DNA of 27,724 bases from a virus. Of this stretch, positions 21,518-27,724 are shown one piece after another; the first letter of the stretch is position 1; each line of letters opens with the position of its first letter. Location: the IMG/VR virus record IMGVR_UViG_3300028844_001097, positions 1 to 27,724 of that record; one strand, 5' to 3'. The position numbers were made by a program, and so were the translations under genes. Below the pieces are notes generated by a model. It was not told where the DNA came from and ran no database searches. It saw only the letters and a list, made by a program, of their open reading frames with translations.

Positions 21518-21850
21518 TCAGTTACGAATGGGCCAATTGATTTTGGCCTCCCTCTCAAATCTCTTAATTGCAACGTCAAGCTTAGACTTTTGCTTATAGG
21601 TCATTGGATCATCAAGACCATATTTCTTGATATAGTCCATATATCTTTTTTCATTGACTAGGGTGTCGGTAAATCTTTCTACTTCTATTCTGTTCCCTTT
21701 GACACGAACAGGAATTCGGCGACCCTTGTACATCTTGGACAAGAGATACTGAATCCAGGCAGCAAAAACATTTAGAATATTTTCATTGAGTTGCTGCTCC
21801 TCACGGAGAGCAGTTAAATCAAGAACTTCATTTTCAAAATCAATATTCAT
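21518..21850 (-). CDS. small hypothetical tail-module protein, 110 residues
   Basis: The protein is helical and charged, with NENILNVFAAWIQYLLSKMY near the start, RRIPVRVKGNRIEVERFTDT in the centre and a basic end (DVAIKRFEREAKINWPIRN). I do not recognise the family. It lies between the gp26-like/extension pair and the tape measure, where small tail-assembly factors are common. The ATG at 21850 has GAGG 9 nt upstream and follows a copy of the ACTATTTATTA motif, suggesting it can be expressed separately from the gene before it. Confidence 0.65.
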   Translation of the reverse strand: MNIDFENEVLDLTALREEQQLNENILNVFAAWIQYLLSKMYKGRRIPVRVKGNRIEVERFTDTLVNEKRYMDYIKKYGLDDPMTYKQKSKLDVAIKRFEREAKINWPIRN

Positions 21851-21876
21851 ATAGGCAAACCTCGTGAATGTGTGCC

Positions 21877-21887
21877 TAATAAATAGT
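21877..21887 (-). repeat. intergenic motif ACTATTTATTA, copy 2
   Basis: Exact copy on the minus strand, 26 nt before the ATG at 21850. Here it forms the loop and 3' arm of a CCTAA...TTAGG stem. See the matching copies at 23640, 26656 and, with one change, 3266. Confidence 0.6.
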
Positions 21888-21902
21888 TGTTAGGTATAAT
21901 TA

Positions 21903-22166
21903 TCACTCACTGTATTTAAATGTAGATGGGGATGACATACCTGAAGAATTACTATTCAGAGCGGCATTTTCTTCTTGTTTTTGAGTTACTAGCCTCTGAA
22001 GCATCCACACCCGAATATTTACCGGCAAGTTATACGCCTCAAAAAAGCTCCATCCTCCGTAATATTTCAGATGGAACAATTGCTCATAGACAGCCTCAAT
22101 GTAGTCTTCACTTAGGCCAAAAAAAGTCCACGCCGAGCGGGACCTCCATTTCAGCCTCATGACCAC
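21903..22166 (-). CDS. shifted-frame C-terminal extension of the gp26-like protein
   Basis: An open frame overlaps the last 59 nt of the gp26-like gene in another frame. Its nominal start is a GTG (22166) without a ribosome site, and its first residues (MVMRLKWRSRSAW) look like read-through of the other frame. The protein-like part begins just after the T7 run: LSEDYIEAVYEQLFHLKYYG then GWSFFEAYNLPVNIRVWMLQ, a pattern I associate with small proteins next to gp26-like genes in T4-like phages. A +1 (or -2) shift on the run would join residue F291 of the gp26-like protein to G17 of this frame, giving about 362 residues. The layout matches frameshifted tail assembly chaperones between tube and tape measure. 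Independent initiation at the ATG at 22160 is the alternative. Confidence 0.65.
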   Translation of the reverse strand: MVMRLKWRSRSAWTFFGLSEDYIEAVYEQLFHLKYYGGWSFFEAYNLPVNIRVWMLQRLVTQKQEENAALNSNSSGMSSPSTFKYSE

Positions 22167-22992
22167 ACTCAGTACATTCGAAAGATTGTTGGAGGTCTAT
22201 ATTGGGTAATACCTGGTTATATATGGTTCGCAAATGTCTAGCATCCCTAGCAGGCATGGCTTGGATAAAAGACTCTATGGTAAAAGGATTAGTGTCTCCA
22301 TTTATCGAGACTAAAAAGGCACGAAAGGCATCTGTAGTCGTAGAAGACTCAATTTTACGTTTTACTTTCCTCTCTGTTTCTTTCACAATACGGGCTTCGT
22401 CTTCGCCATTTAACAAGCGGCACTCTACTACTACTTCAGTCATAGGTAAAGTGATAGAGACGGTTCCCGTAGAACTATACTGAACACCCAACTCTCTGGC
22501 TTTAGATTTAAAATCATTTACAGGGGGAGAAGAAATGTCGAAAGAATGTTCTATAGAGCTTGCACACTGTGGACAAGAAACTGAAGTGGTGTATTCAGGA
22601 CCGTACCCGGTGCGCCGAGCAGCTACCAAGAGAGCGTTTTTGTCTCCAATAAGAAGAGAGTTGATATTAAGACTCTTGTCAATTAAAATATTCTGTAGCA
22701 TCCTATCAAGAGCCACACCAGCTTTCAAGAGGGACCGAGAAGTTAGAATATCTTCTTCTTTTGCCGTCATATATCGTATTTCAACAGTGGCCTGGTTATG
22801 TAGCGGGTGACCTGGTGGGTAAAACAGTCCCTCGCTTGGTAACTGTACAAATTCTGTAGGAACAGACCAACTAAAACTAGGAGATTCTCCTGCTGATGGT
22901 ACACCAAGACCTACAGCAGCAGTAGTTGCCGCAGGGGTGTCGTCTTGTGTTGGGTTATCGTCTAGGCCTAATCGCCCCTCATTTCTACTCAT
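22108..22992 (-). CDS. gp26-like baseplate hub / tail assembly protein with two zinc-type CxxC motifs
   Basis: The 294-residue protein has FVQLPSEGLFYPPGHPLHNQ then ATVEIRYMTAKEEDILTSRS, the hallmark of the T4-type baseplate family annotated as gp26 in cyanophages. Two CxxC pairs, VSCPQCASS (about 140) and ECTECGHEAE (about 275), probably form a zinc site. The N-terminal 40 residues are disordered. It acts in baseplate hub assembly in T4 by family; here it also holds the position of a tail assembly chaperone, between tube and tape measure. The last codons run over seven T, where a shift into the 71-residue extension can occur. The ATG at 22992 has GAAAGG 8 nt upstream, and a hairpin separates it from the tube gene. 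Confidence 0.82.
   Translation of the reverse strand: MSRNEGRLGLDDNPTQDDTPAATTAAVGLGVPSAGESPSFSWSVPTEFVQLPSEGLFYPPGHPLHNQATVEIRYMTAKEEDILTSRSLLKAGVALDRMLQNILIDKSLNINSLLIGDKNALLVAARRTGYGPEYTTSVSCPQCASSIEHSFDISSPPVNDFKSKARELGVQYSSTGTVSITLPMTEVVVECRLLNGEDEARIVKETERKVKRKIESSTTTDAFRAFLVSINGDTNPFTIESFIQAMPARDARHLRTIYNQVLPNIDLQQSFECTECGHEAEMEVPLGVDFFWPK
22119..22125 (-). promoter_or_regulatory. candidate slippery run (T7) for programmed frameshifting
   Basis: The minus strand reads GAC TTT TTT TGG in the frame of the gp26-like gene, four codons before its stop. A Phe tRNA can re-pair perfectly after a +1 or -2 slip and continue as GGC CTA AGT GAA in the extension. A -1 slip ends at once (TTG GCC TAA). 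Confidence 0.5.
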
Positions 22993-23023
22993 ATTATAAC
23001 CTTTCTTTTTTATATTGTAACTT

Positions 23024-23045
23024 GTTCTAACTTAGACGTTAAAAC
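23024..23045 (-). other. RNA hairpin between tube gene and gp26-like gene
   Basis: In the minus-strand RNA GUUUUAAC pairs with GUUAGAAC over 8 bp (one G-U) around a 6-nt loop. It lies right after the tube stop codon with no T tract, so it may protect or process the abundant tube message rather than end it. Confidence 0.4.
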
Positions 23046-23051
23046 TTTTAT

Positions 23052-23621
23052 TTAACTGCGAGTAGAAGCTGGTACGTTAGCGGAGACACCGCTTCGAGTA
23101 AGCTCAGCCCAATCATAAGTAATTTCAGCGGTCACTTCAGACATCTCGTCTGAGTCGTAAGATAGCGTACCACCAAAGTCAATGTTTGTAATAATTGGAT
23201 TAACAAGCTCCCAGCGTTCTATTTCTTTGCCGGCAGCATCTAGTTGCTTAATTACGACAGAGCCAATAGTATTCTTGAAAGCCTCTTTGCTTAAACTGAC
23301 TTTAGAAATAGCAGCAGTATCAGGATACTTGTATCCAGCAGCACCAAGAACGTCAAGGAAGGCAAAGGACAGGTCAGGATTAACCGGATCAACTAGGGTC
23401 ACCGTAATTGGCTGCCAAGTTACACGACCTGGGAAGTTGAATGTGTGGTCAATATATTGGTGAGTGATTGTAGAGATCTGAGCCACTGGTTTAGTGGCTG
23501 TCTTTACGGTCCAGACGGGAATATCCCCTGGTTGATCACCATTTCTAGAAGTGAAACTTAACTCAAACCGAAATTGACGTTTTGGTTCGGCGTTTGCTTG
23601 ACCCCAAAATAGACTTGCCAT
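23052..23621 (-). CDS. tail tube protein, gp19-like
   Basis: The 189-residue protein fits the tube subunit of contractile tails: a start with RQFRFELSF, an extended WTVKTATKPVAQIS segment, HTFNFPGRVTWQPITVTLVD (a 'FPGR..W.PI..T' strand typical of gp19-like proteins), and IITNIDFGGTLSYDSDEMSE followed by TAEITYDWAEL. Such subunits stack as hexamers inside the sheath. T4 gp19 is 163 residues. It follows the sheath gene by 41 nt, the standard order. The ATG at 23621 has GAGGAG about 11 nt upstream and an ACTATTTATTA motif just before it. Confidence 0.92.
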   Translation of the reverse strand: MASLFWGQANAEPKRQFRFELSFTSRNGDQPGDIPVWTVKTATKPVAQISTITHQYIDHTFNFPGRVTWQPITVTLVDPVNPDLSFAFLDVLGAAGYKYPDTAAISKVSLSKEAFKNTIGSVVIKQLDAAGKEIERWELVNPIITNIDFGGTLSYDSDEMSEVTAEITYDWAELTRSGVSANVPASTRS

Positions 23622-23639
23622 TGCTTACTTAGCTCCTCG

Positions 23640-23650
23640 TAATAAATAGT
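23640..23650 (-). repeat. intergenic motif ACTATTTATTA, copy 3
   Basis: Exact copy on the minus strand in the 41-nt gap between sheath and tube genes, 18 nt before the tube ATG and right before the GAGGAG ribosome site. It is preceded by TTTATAA. Confidence 0.6.
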
Positions 23651-23662
23651 TTATAAAGCGGA

Positions 23663-26590
23663 TTAATCTTCAAAAGATGCTCCACTGTTAGTGATAACAA
23701 AGTCGATGGCGAAGAACTCTACTGAACGAGTTGGCTTCACATACAACTTAGCATAAATGATGTTACGATCAATGAGGTCTGGTGTTGTGGTAGATTCGTC
23801 TAGGATCAGACGGAAATCATCAATACCGAACTCGGATTTTACATCACGTAGTAGTGGGTTTGCTTGACCCAAGAATCGATCCCAAGTTGCTTGTGCGTTA
23901 GGCGCAAATAGAAGTCTTGAGGCAATGAATGAAATCTCACGCTTCAAGTAAATCATCAAGCGGCGAACATTGATCCGGTCGAGAGCACTAGCAGTTTGTT
24001 GTAGTGTTTTCTGTCCGAAGATCACGATGCCTTCAGCAGGGAACTTAGCGATTGGGTTAATATTGTTTTCATACAAAGTATCACGATCATCAGATGTTAG
24101 TCTGCGTGATACATCCAATACTGGTACGCCAGCAGCGCCCTCACTCAACCCACCTCGGGTAAATCCAGCAGGCGCAAACCATGGTGCTTGCAACCTATCA
24201 GTGTTGGATAAGACACCCAAGGCGGCTACCGAAGGCGGCGACCACAGGGTCTGGTTAGTGTTGGTATCAAGAATACGTACCCAGGGGTAGTATGTTGCAC
24301 CATAGCTGTTATTGATACTACGACCAGCTAGATTGTTAGCAGCAGCGGTAGGAGTATTACCTTCATTACCAACAGCTTCGGTGTCGGGTGTATATGCAAA
24401 AGGAATATCAATGATAGCTAGTGTATCAGCACGATCTTCAGCAGTATCGAGAAGGTAGTTAGTCACAGTAGCGTTTGTAATCCCTGGAATAGTCATTGCA
24501 TTCATCTGTACATCGTCTGGGTCAGCAACAATATTTATTGCTTGACGAAGAGAGAATAACTCATAGGAATCCTTCTCGTCCGTTGCGGCACTAAATGCAG
24601 AGTTACGGAAGGGATCACGCTCAGTGATATCATAGCCGTCGAAACCACCGTGTAAAGTAGTTGTAAAGCGATCTAGACCGGCAGCAAGCGAAGCGGTATA
24701 TGAACTTAGAGCAGTAACACTGGAGCCATCGGCTCGGTAGCTAGAGTTGTAAGCATAGTTCGCAGCAGCAGAGCCAGAAATATTGTCTAGAGAGAATACC
24801 CAAGCAATTTCGTATGCTTGTGATCCGGTGTAGGTTGTAGTCTCCCCAGCAACATCAGCCAAGGTAGTAGAAGGGTCAGGGTTCTGGTCAAAAGACCGTG
24901 GTCTTAGGCAGTCTGCAATTTCAGGGTTAAAGAAAGTATCATTATTTTCCCGACCTGTCCAAGCACCCCAATAAGTGTTACGAAGGCTGCGTGGGCTACC
25001 CCAGGTACTTAAGCGACGAAGCGGGACGCTGGGGAATTGGATAGAGCCGCTGAAGGATGTTCCTCCGACAGCCGCAAGAGAAAGGATATTGTCGTTAGCA
25101 GCTAAGTGACCAGCAGGTCCGTAGAACGCAGAGCCGGAGCGATCAAGCATGGTCTGTACAGCGCCTCGTGTCCCAGCAGCAGGAGCACCAAGTGATGTAC
25201 TCCAGCCACTCGACCCACTGACTACAGCAACATCACGGTACTTAAGAGGACCGAAGACACCGAATGGAAGCCAGCGAGTCTCACCAGAACCAACAGCAAC
25301 GTCATCATTCATTACAACACGAATGAAGTTAGATTGATTGTCGAATTCTCCGTACTCTACATTGCGTAGTTCGCTTTGGCTATAAACTTGATAGCGGTCT
25401 CCGATTCTCTTAGCAATGTAGTTTTCAGATGCTGGATTAAGGTTTAGTTCGTCGTAACGTTCTAGGATAATTGGTCTAGCATCTGTGTCGGTGATATCAC
25501 GTACCAAGACTGAGAAAGAACCATAATTCTGATAGTCCCCTGTAGGAGCCTTAATGTTAGAGATAGATATTTTTATTTCCCGTTGAGCCCACTCACCAGC
25601 GGTGAGCGCCTCAAGGCGGAATAGCTGCTGCTGAGTGCGAGCGGAGTACGAAGCAGTGTTATCCGACAGATCCTGAGAGATAAACCAGCCTGTAGTAGCA
25701 GCGGTTCCAGCGCCTCTGAAGTTATTCTGCTGGACGCTCGATGTTCCATTTACAGCCATTGGGAGGACAGCAGCGTGATACTTAGTAGCATCGCCACCAG
25801 CCAACAAACCAAAACTAGAACCAGTTGGAGCTATAGAATACTCATAAGACTCGCCGAGCCAGTAAGAACCACTCTGGTAAAAGTTTCGAGTAGAATCGGT
25901 AGTAATACTGGAGTTAGTAATTGTTGCGTTAGTATTTAGTGCTTTTCTGATGAAGTTTTCAGAACTTGGATTAAGACTGACTGTAACCTTTTCGTCCGTG
26001 CCGCCAGGAGGGGTGAAGACTAGATTAAAGTCGTTCTGAGAAGTGACCTCATATAGAGTAGAGCCATTCTTTGCTCCAACGGCGTCCTCTAGAAGGACAC
26101 GCCCAGTACTATAAAATTGTGCAGCAACTGCACCAGAAACTACTGTAGAAGAGTTGATAGAGGCAGAAGGCCATACAACAAGGGCAAAAACACCACCGTC
26201 GTTGCCGTCGTCAGCGGCTGGGACTTCCCAGCCTGCTTTACCAGCATCCGTGGCGTTAGTATCTTGACTACCCAAGGCACGAACGAATGTTAGTGGTGAG
26301 TTGTTACGAAGCCATGCTTTAGCAGCGTATGCAGCGTAAGTTGGGGCAGTATTGTTGCCCTCACGCCAAGTATCGCCGCCTTCGTTACCAGCGACAGGAT
26401 TGCCGAAAGTTTGAACAAAGTCCGAAAAGGAGCTTACCTGAACGGGTTTGTTTGCGGGACCCTTACGAGATCGACCAATTACTACTGGTCCTACCTCGGT
26501 AGGTGTGGCTGGAAGTTGTGATTGATCGATCTCATCGATGAATACTCCAGGCGAAATGAACTTAAACTTTTTGGAAGAGTTGTCAGCCAT
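23663..26590 (-). CDS. tail sheath protein, gp18-like, enlarged
   Basis: The 975-residue protein forms the contractile sheath around the tube. The start SPGVFIDEIDQSQLP and TEVGPVVIGRSRKGPANKPV is the standard sheath opening. Near the end come EGIVIFGQKTLQQTASALDR then INVRRLMIYLKREI, and the protein ends LYVKPTRSVEFFAIDFVITN, very close to gp18 of T4-like phages. It is about 300 residues longer than T4 gp18 (659). The extra mass is in the middle (about 150-600), rich in S, T, N and G, and probably a surface domain. The ATG at 26590 has GAGGAG 10 nt upstream after a 103-nt gap. Confidence 0.95.
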   Translation of the reverse strand: MADNSSKKFKFISPGVFIDEIDQSQLPATPTEVGPVVIGRSRKGPANKPVQVSSFSDFVQTFGNPVAGNEGGDTWREGNNTAPTYAAYAAKAWLRNNSPLTFVRALGSQDTNATDAGKAGWEVPAADDGNDGGVFALVVWPSASINSSTVVSGAVAAQFYSTGRVLLEDAVGAKNGSTLYEVTSQNDFNLVFTPPGGTDEKVTVSLNPSSENFIRKALNTNATITNSSITTDSTRNFYQSGSYWLGESYEYSIAPTGSSFGLLAGGDATKYHAAVLPMAVNGTSSVQQNNFRGAGTAATTGWFISQDLSDNTASYSARTQQQLFRLEALTAGEWAQREIKISISNIKAPTGDYQNYGSFSVLVRDITDTDARPIILERYDELNLNPASENYIAKRIGDRYQVYSQSELRNVEYGEFDNQSNFIRVVMNDDVAVGSGETRWLPFGVFGPLKYRDVAVVSGSSGWSTSLGAPAAGTRGAVQTMLDRSGSAFYGPAGHLAANDNILSLAAVGGTSFSGSIQFPSVPLRRLSTWGSPRSLRNTYWGAWTGRENNDTFFNPEIADCLRPRSFDQNPDPSTTLADVAGETTTYTGSQAYEIAWVFSLDNISGSAAANYAYNSSYRADGSSVTALSSYTASLAAGLDRFTTTLHGGFDGYDITERDPFRNSAFSAATDEKDSYELFSLRQAINIVADPDDVQMNAMTIPGITNATVTNYLLDTAEDRADTLAIIDIPFAYTPDTEAVGNEGNTPTAAANNLAGRSINNSYGATYYPWVRILDTNTNQTLWSPPSVAALGVLSNTDRLQAPWFAPAGFTRGGLSEGAAGVPVLDVSRRLTSDDRDTLYENNINPIAKFPAEGIVIFGQKTLQQTASALDRINVRRLMIYLKREISFIASRLLFAPNAQATWDRFLGQANPLLRDVKSEFGIDDFRLILDESTTTPDLIDRNIIYAKLYVKPTRSVEFFAIDFVITNSGASFED

Positions 26591-26655
26591 CGAAATGTAT
26601 TCTCCTCGGTCTTATACGGATAGTAAGGTATCTAACAATTTATACTAAATACCAA

Positions 26656-26666
26656 TAATAAATAGT
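26656..26666 (-). repeat. intergenic motif ACTATTTATTA, copy 4
   Basis: Exact copy on the minus strand 65 nt before the sheath ATG, in the 103-nt gap between the gp15-like and sheath genes. The same gap holds TATAAATT (7 of 8 to the T4 late promoter TATAAATA) about 45 nt before the ATG. Confidence 0.6.
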
Positions 26667-26693
26667 AGGGCAGTATTCCAAACTCCTTGTTCA

Positions 26694-27557
26694 TTATCTT
26701 CTGTATTTATCTTTTCTGCCCGCATGGAACTCGGGCTCGTCGCCGAGCACAACTCTTTCACGCCCAATTGTTACTTCAGCGGCGGATTCTCGGACAGTTA
26801 CAGTAGGAACGTCATCGTTTTTGTTGGACCCTATTATATACCCAAGCACTGTAATCGTGGTAGTGCTTTTAAATAGTCTCTCCTCGGTGCCTAAGCCAGA
26901 GTTATTTCCCTCATTAGTGAAGGTTTCATCTCCAAATGCTTCATATACATTGCCTTCGTGTTGGATATTGAAAGCAACAGGAGTAGAGAAAGTCGCCATG
27001 AAGGATTCCATGATCTGGTTCATTTGCTGTTGGTATTCAGAGATTAGCTTTATCTCATAGGCAATCTCTACATAAGTTGGCATTGGAACATACAAAGTAT
27101 CATACACCACCTTTTCATTATCAAAAGGGAAAGTGTTTTGATTAAATCTTTTTTTTGCCGTGAGATTCGCACGTTCTCTTGTTTTCTCTTGGTTCACACG
27201 CCGAGCAAACGGAATTGCGCCACCTTTCTTATAAAAACCATAATAGGGTGGGATATACACACCATACTTTCCTTTGTTCTGAGGATTGTTGACCAGAGAT
27301 CCTCGAACAAGGGAAATAAGAGGGTAGTCTAATGTTCTCCCATTAGGTCTTAGATTTGGATCATCTTTAATTGAGAAAGCTCTCTCGGGAGAAGCGAAGA
27401 GAACAGGGACTTTCTTGAAGCCCTCGTTTGTGTCGCAAAAGATATTTAGATCGTCGTTTACGTAGTTAAAAAGGGCGGTATCGATGTCCTCTAGGGTAGA
27501 GGGTCGAAAACCATATGTCGCCTTTAAATCTTGGTTTAACTTTGTTCTTTTAGGCAT
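26694..27557 (-). CDS. tail sheath stabiliser / completion protein, gp15-like
   Basis: The 287-residue protein matches T4 gp15 (272) in layout: an early KVPVLFASPERAF (gp15 has 'RVPITYAS'), TLYVPMPTYVEIAYEIKLIS, QQQMNQIMESFMATFSTPVA, and KSTTTITVLGYI late, where gp15 has 'MIYELSIFTRYEDDMFQIVEQI'. The end is charged and disordered (FHAGRKDKYRR). It caps the finished tail and joins it to the neck. It stands just before the sheath gene and after the neck fragment, as expected for the order 14-15-18. The ATG at 27557 has GGAA 9 nt upstream. Confidence 0.78.
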   Translation of the reverse strand: MPKRTKLNQDLKATYGFRPSTLEDIDTALFNYVNDDLNIFCDTNEGFKKVPVLFASPERAFSIKDDPNLRPNGRTLDYPLISLVRGSLVNNPQNKGKYGVYIPPYYGFYKKGGAIPFARRVNQEKTRERANLTAKKRFNQNTFPFDNEKVVYDTLYVPMPTYVEIAYEIKLISEYQQQMNQIMESFMATFSTPVAFNIQHEGNVYEAFGDETFTNEGNNSGLGTEERLFKSTTTITVLGYIIGSNKNDDVPTVTVRESAAEVTIGRERVVLGDEPEFHAGRKDKYRR

Positions 27558-27568
27558 CGTTATTTTTC

Positions 27569-27724
27569 CTAGATTCCCTTGCCGGGATTAAAGAGTCCTT
27601 TGCGTGCCTGTAGGCACTGGGCTTGGACCGAAAATGCAATGCCGTCGGCAAAATTCTTGTCTTGACCGAATAGGAATCTAGCATCCTCAAACACATCCAC
27701 AATCTCAAAATACATCATATCATA
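27569..27724 (-). CDS. C-terminal fragment of a neck protein, possibly gp14-like (5' end outside window)
   Basis: The frame is open from the right edge for 51 codons to a TAG at 27569. The fragment reads MMYFEIVDVFEDARFLFGQD near its start and ends KGLFNPGKGI. A 'FEIxxVxxxxxFLxGQ' pattern followed by a strand and a short tail resembles the end of the gp14 neck protein fold, and the place before the gp15-like gene supports that. Too little is visible to be sure. Confidence 0.45.
   Translation of the reverse strand, partial: YDMMYFEIVDVFEDARFLFGQDKNFADGIAFSVQAQCLQARKGLFNPGKGI

Noticed and set aside
23590-23890. Similar 15-base stretches in the tube start and sheath end (both encode GQAN)
   Set aside because: Each lies in coding sequence and the match is short and imperfect; chance or convergent codons explain it.
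1-27724. tRNA genes, CRISPR arrays, insertion sequences, attachment sites and integrase
   Set aside because: None was seen; the gaps between genes are too short for most of them.

Overview
The window is part of the genome of a contractile-tailed phage (myovirus) of the wider T4-like superfamily. The evidence is a run of tail genes in T4-like style (neck gp14-like end, gp15-like sheath stabiliser, gp18-like sheath, gp19-like tube, gp26-like hub/assembly protein, tape measure, LysM/gp53-like wedge) next to a T4-style replication set (gp41/DnaB-like helicase, UvsX/RecA-like recombinase, gp32-like SSB, 5'-3' exonuclease). The replication set is not that of T4 itself: it has a C-family (DnaE-type) polymerase, a second short A-family polymerase, and a B12-dependent class II ribonucleotide reductase. 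Every gene I can support is on the minus strand, coding is dense with many 1-11 nt overlaps, and GGAG-type ribosome sites and sigma70-like promoters indicate an ordinary bacterial host. I cannot name the host; there are no photosynthesis genes, tRNAs, integrase or CRISPR in view.

Read in the direction of transcription (right to left): 27724-13859 is the virion module. It runs neck end, sheath completion, sheath, tube, gp26-like protein with an overlapping shifted-frame extension, a small protein, tape measure, a conserved virion protein, LysM-like wedge, a 1008-residue baseplate-type protein and a 502-residue virion protein. From 13848 to 11778, with no visible promoter or terminator at the boundary, follow the A-family polymerase and a divergent FtsZ/tubulin-like protein. 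From 11720 to 7852 are an unidentified 144-residue protein, SSB, RecA/UvsX, a dCMP-deaminase-type enzyme and the 5'-3' exonuclease. A promoter at 7814-7842 precedes the helicase and ribonucleotide reductase. A -10 element at 4369-4374 precedes a GroES-like co-chaperonin, three small genes and a glycosyltransferase-like gene, which ends at a strong intrinsic terminator (1910-1943). A promoter abutting that terminator drives the C-family polymerase, which runs off the left edge.

Taken together: the nucleotide enzymes (class II reductase, deaminase) feed dNTP synthesis; the C-family polymerase, helicase, SSB and exonuclease form the likely fork machinery; the recombinase and perhaps the A-family polymerase serve recombination or repair; the GroES-like protein probably adapts host GroEL. 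The most interesting items are the two unrelated DNA polymerases, the FtsZ/tubulin-like protein, a probable programmed frameshift on a T7 run joining the gp26-like protein to a 71-residue extension, and an 11-bp motif repeated upstream of four genes. No gene-free stretch exceeds about 140 bases.
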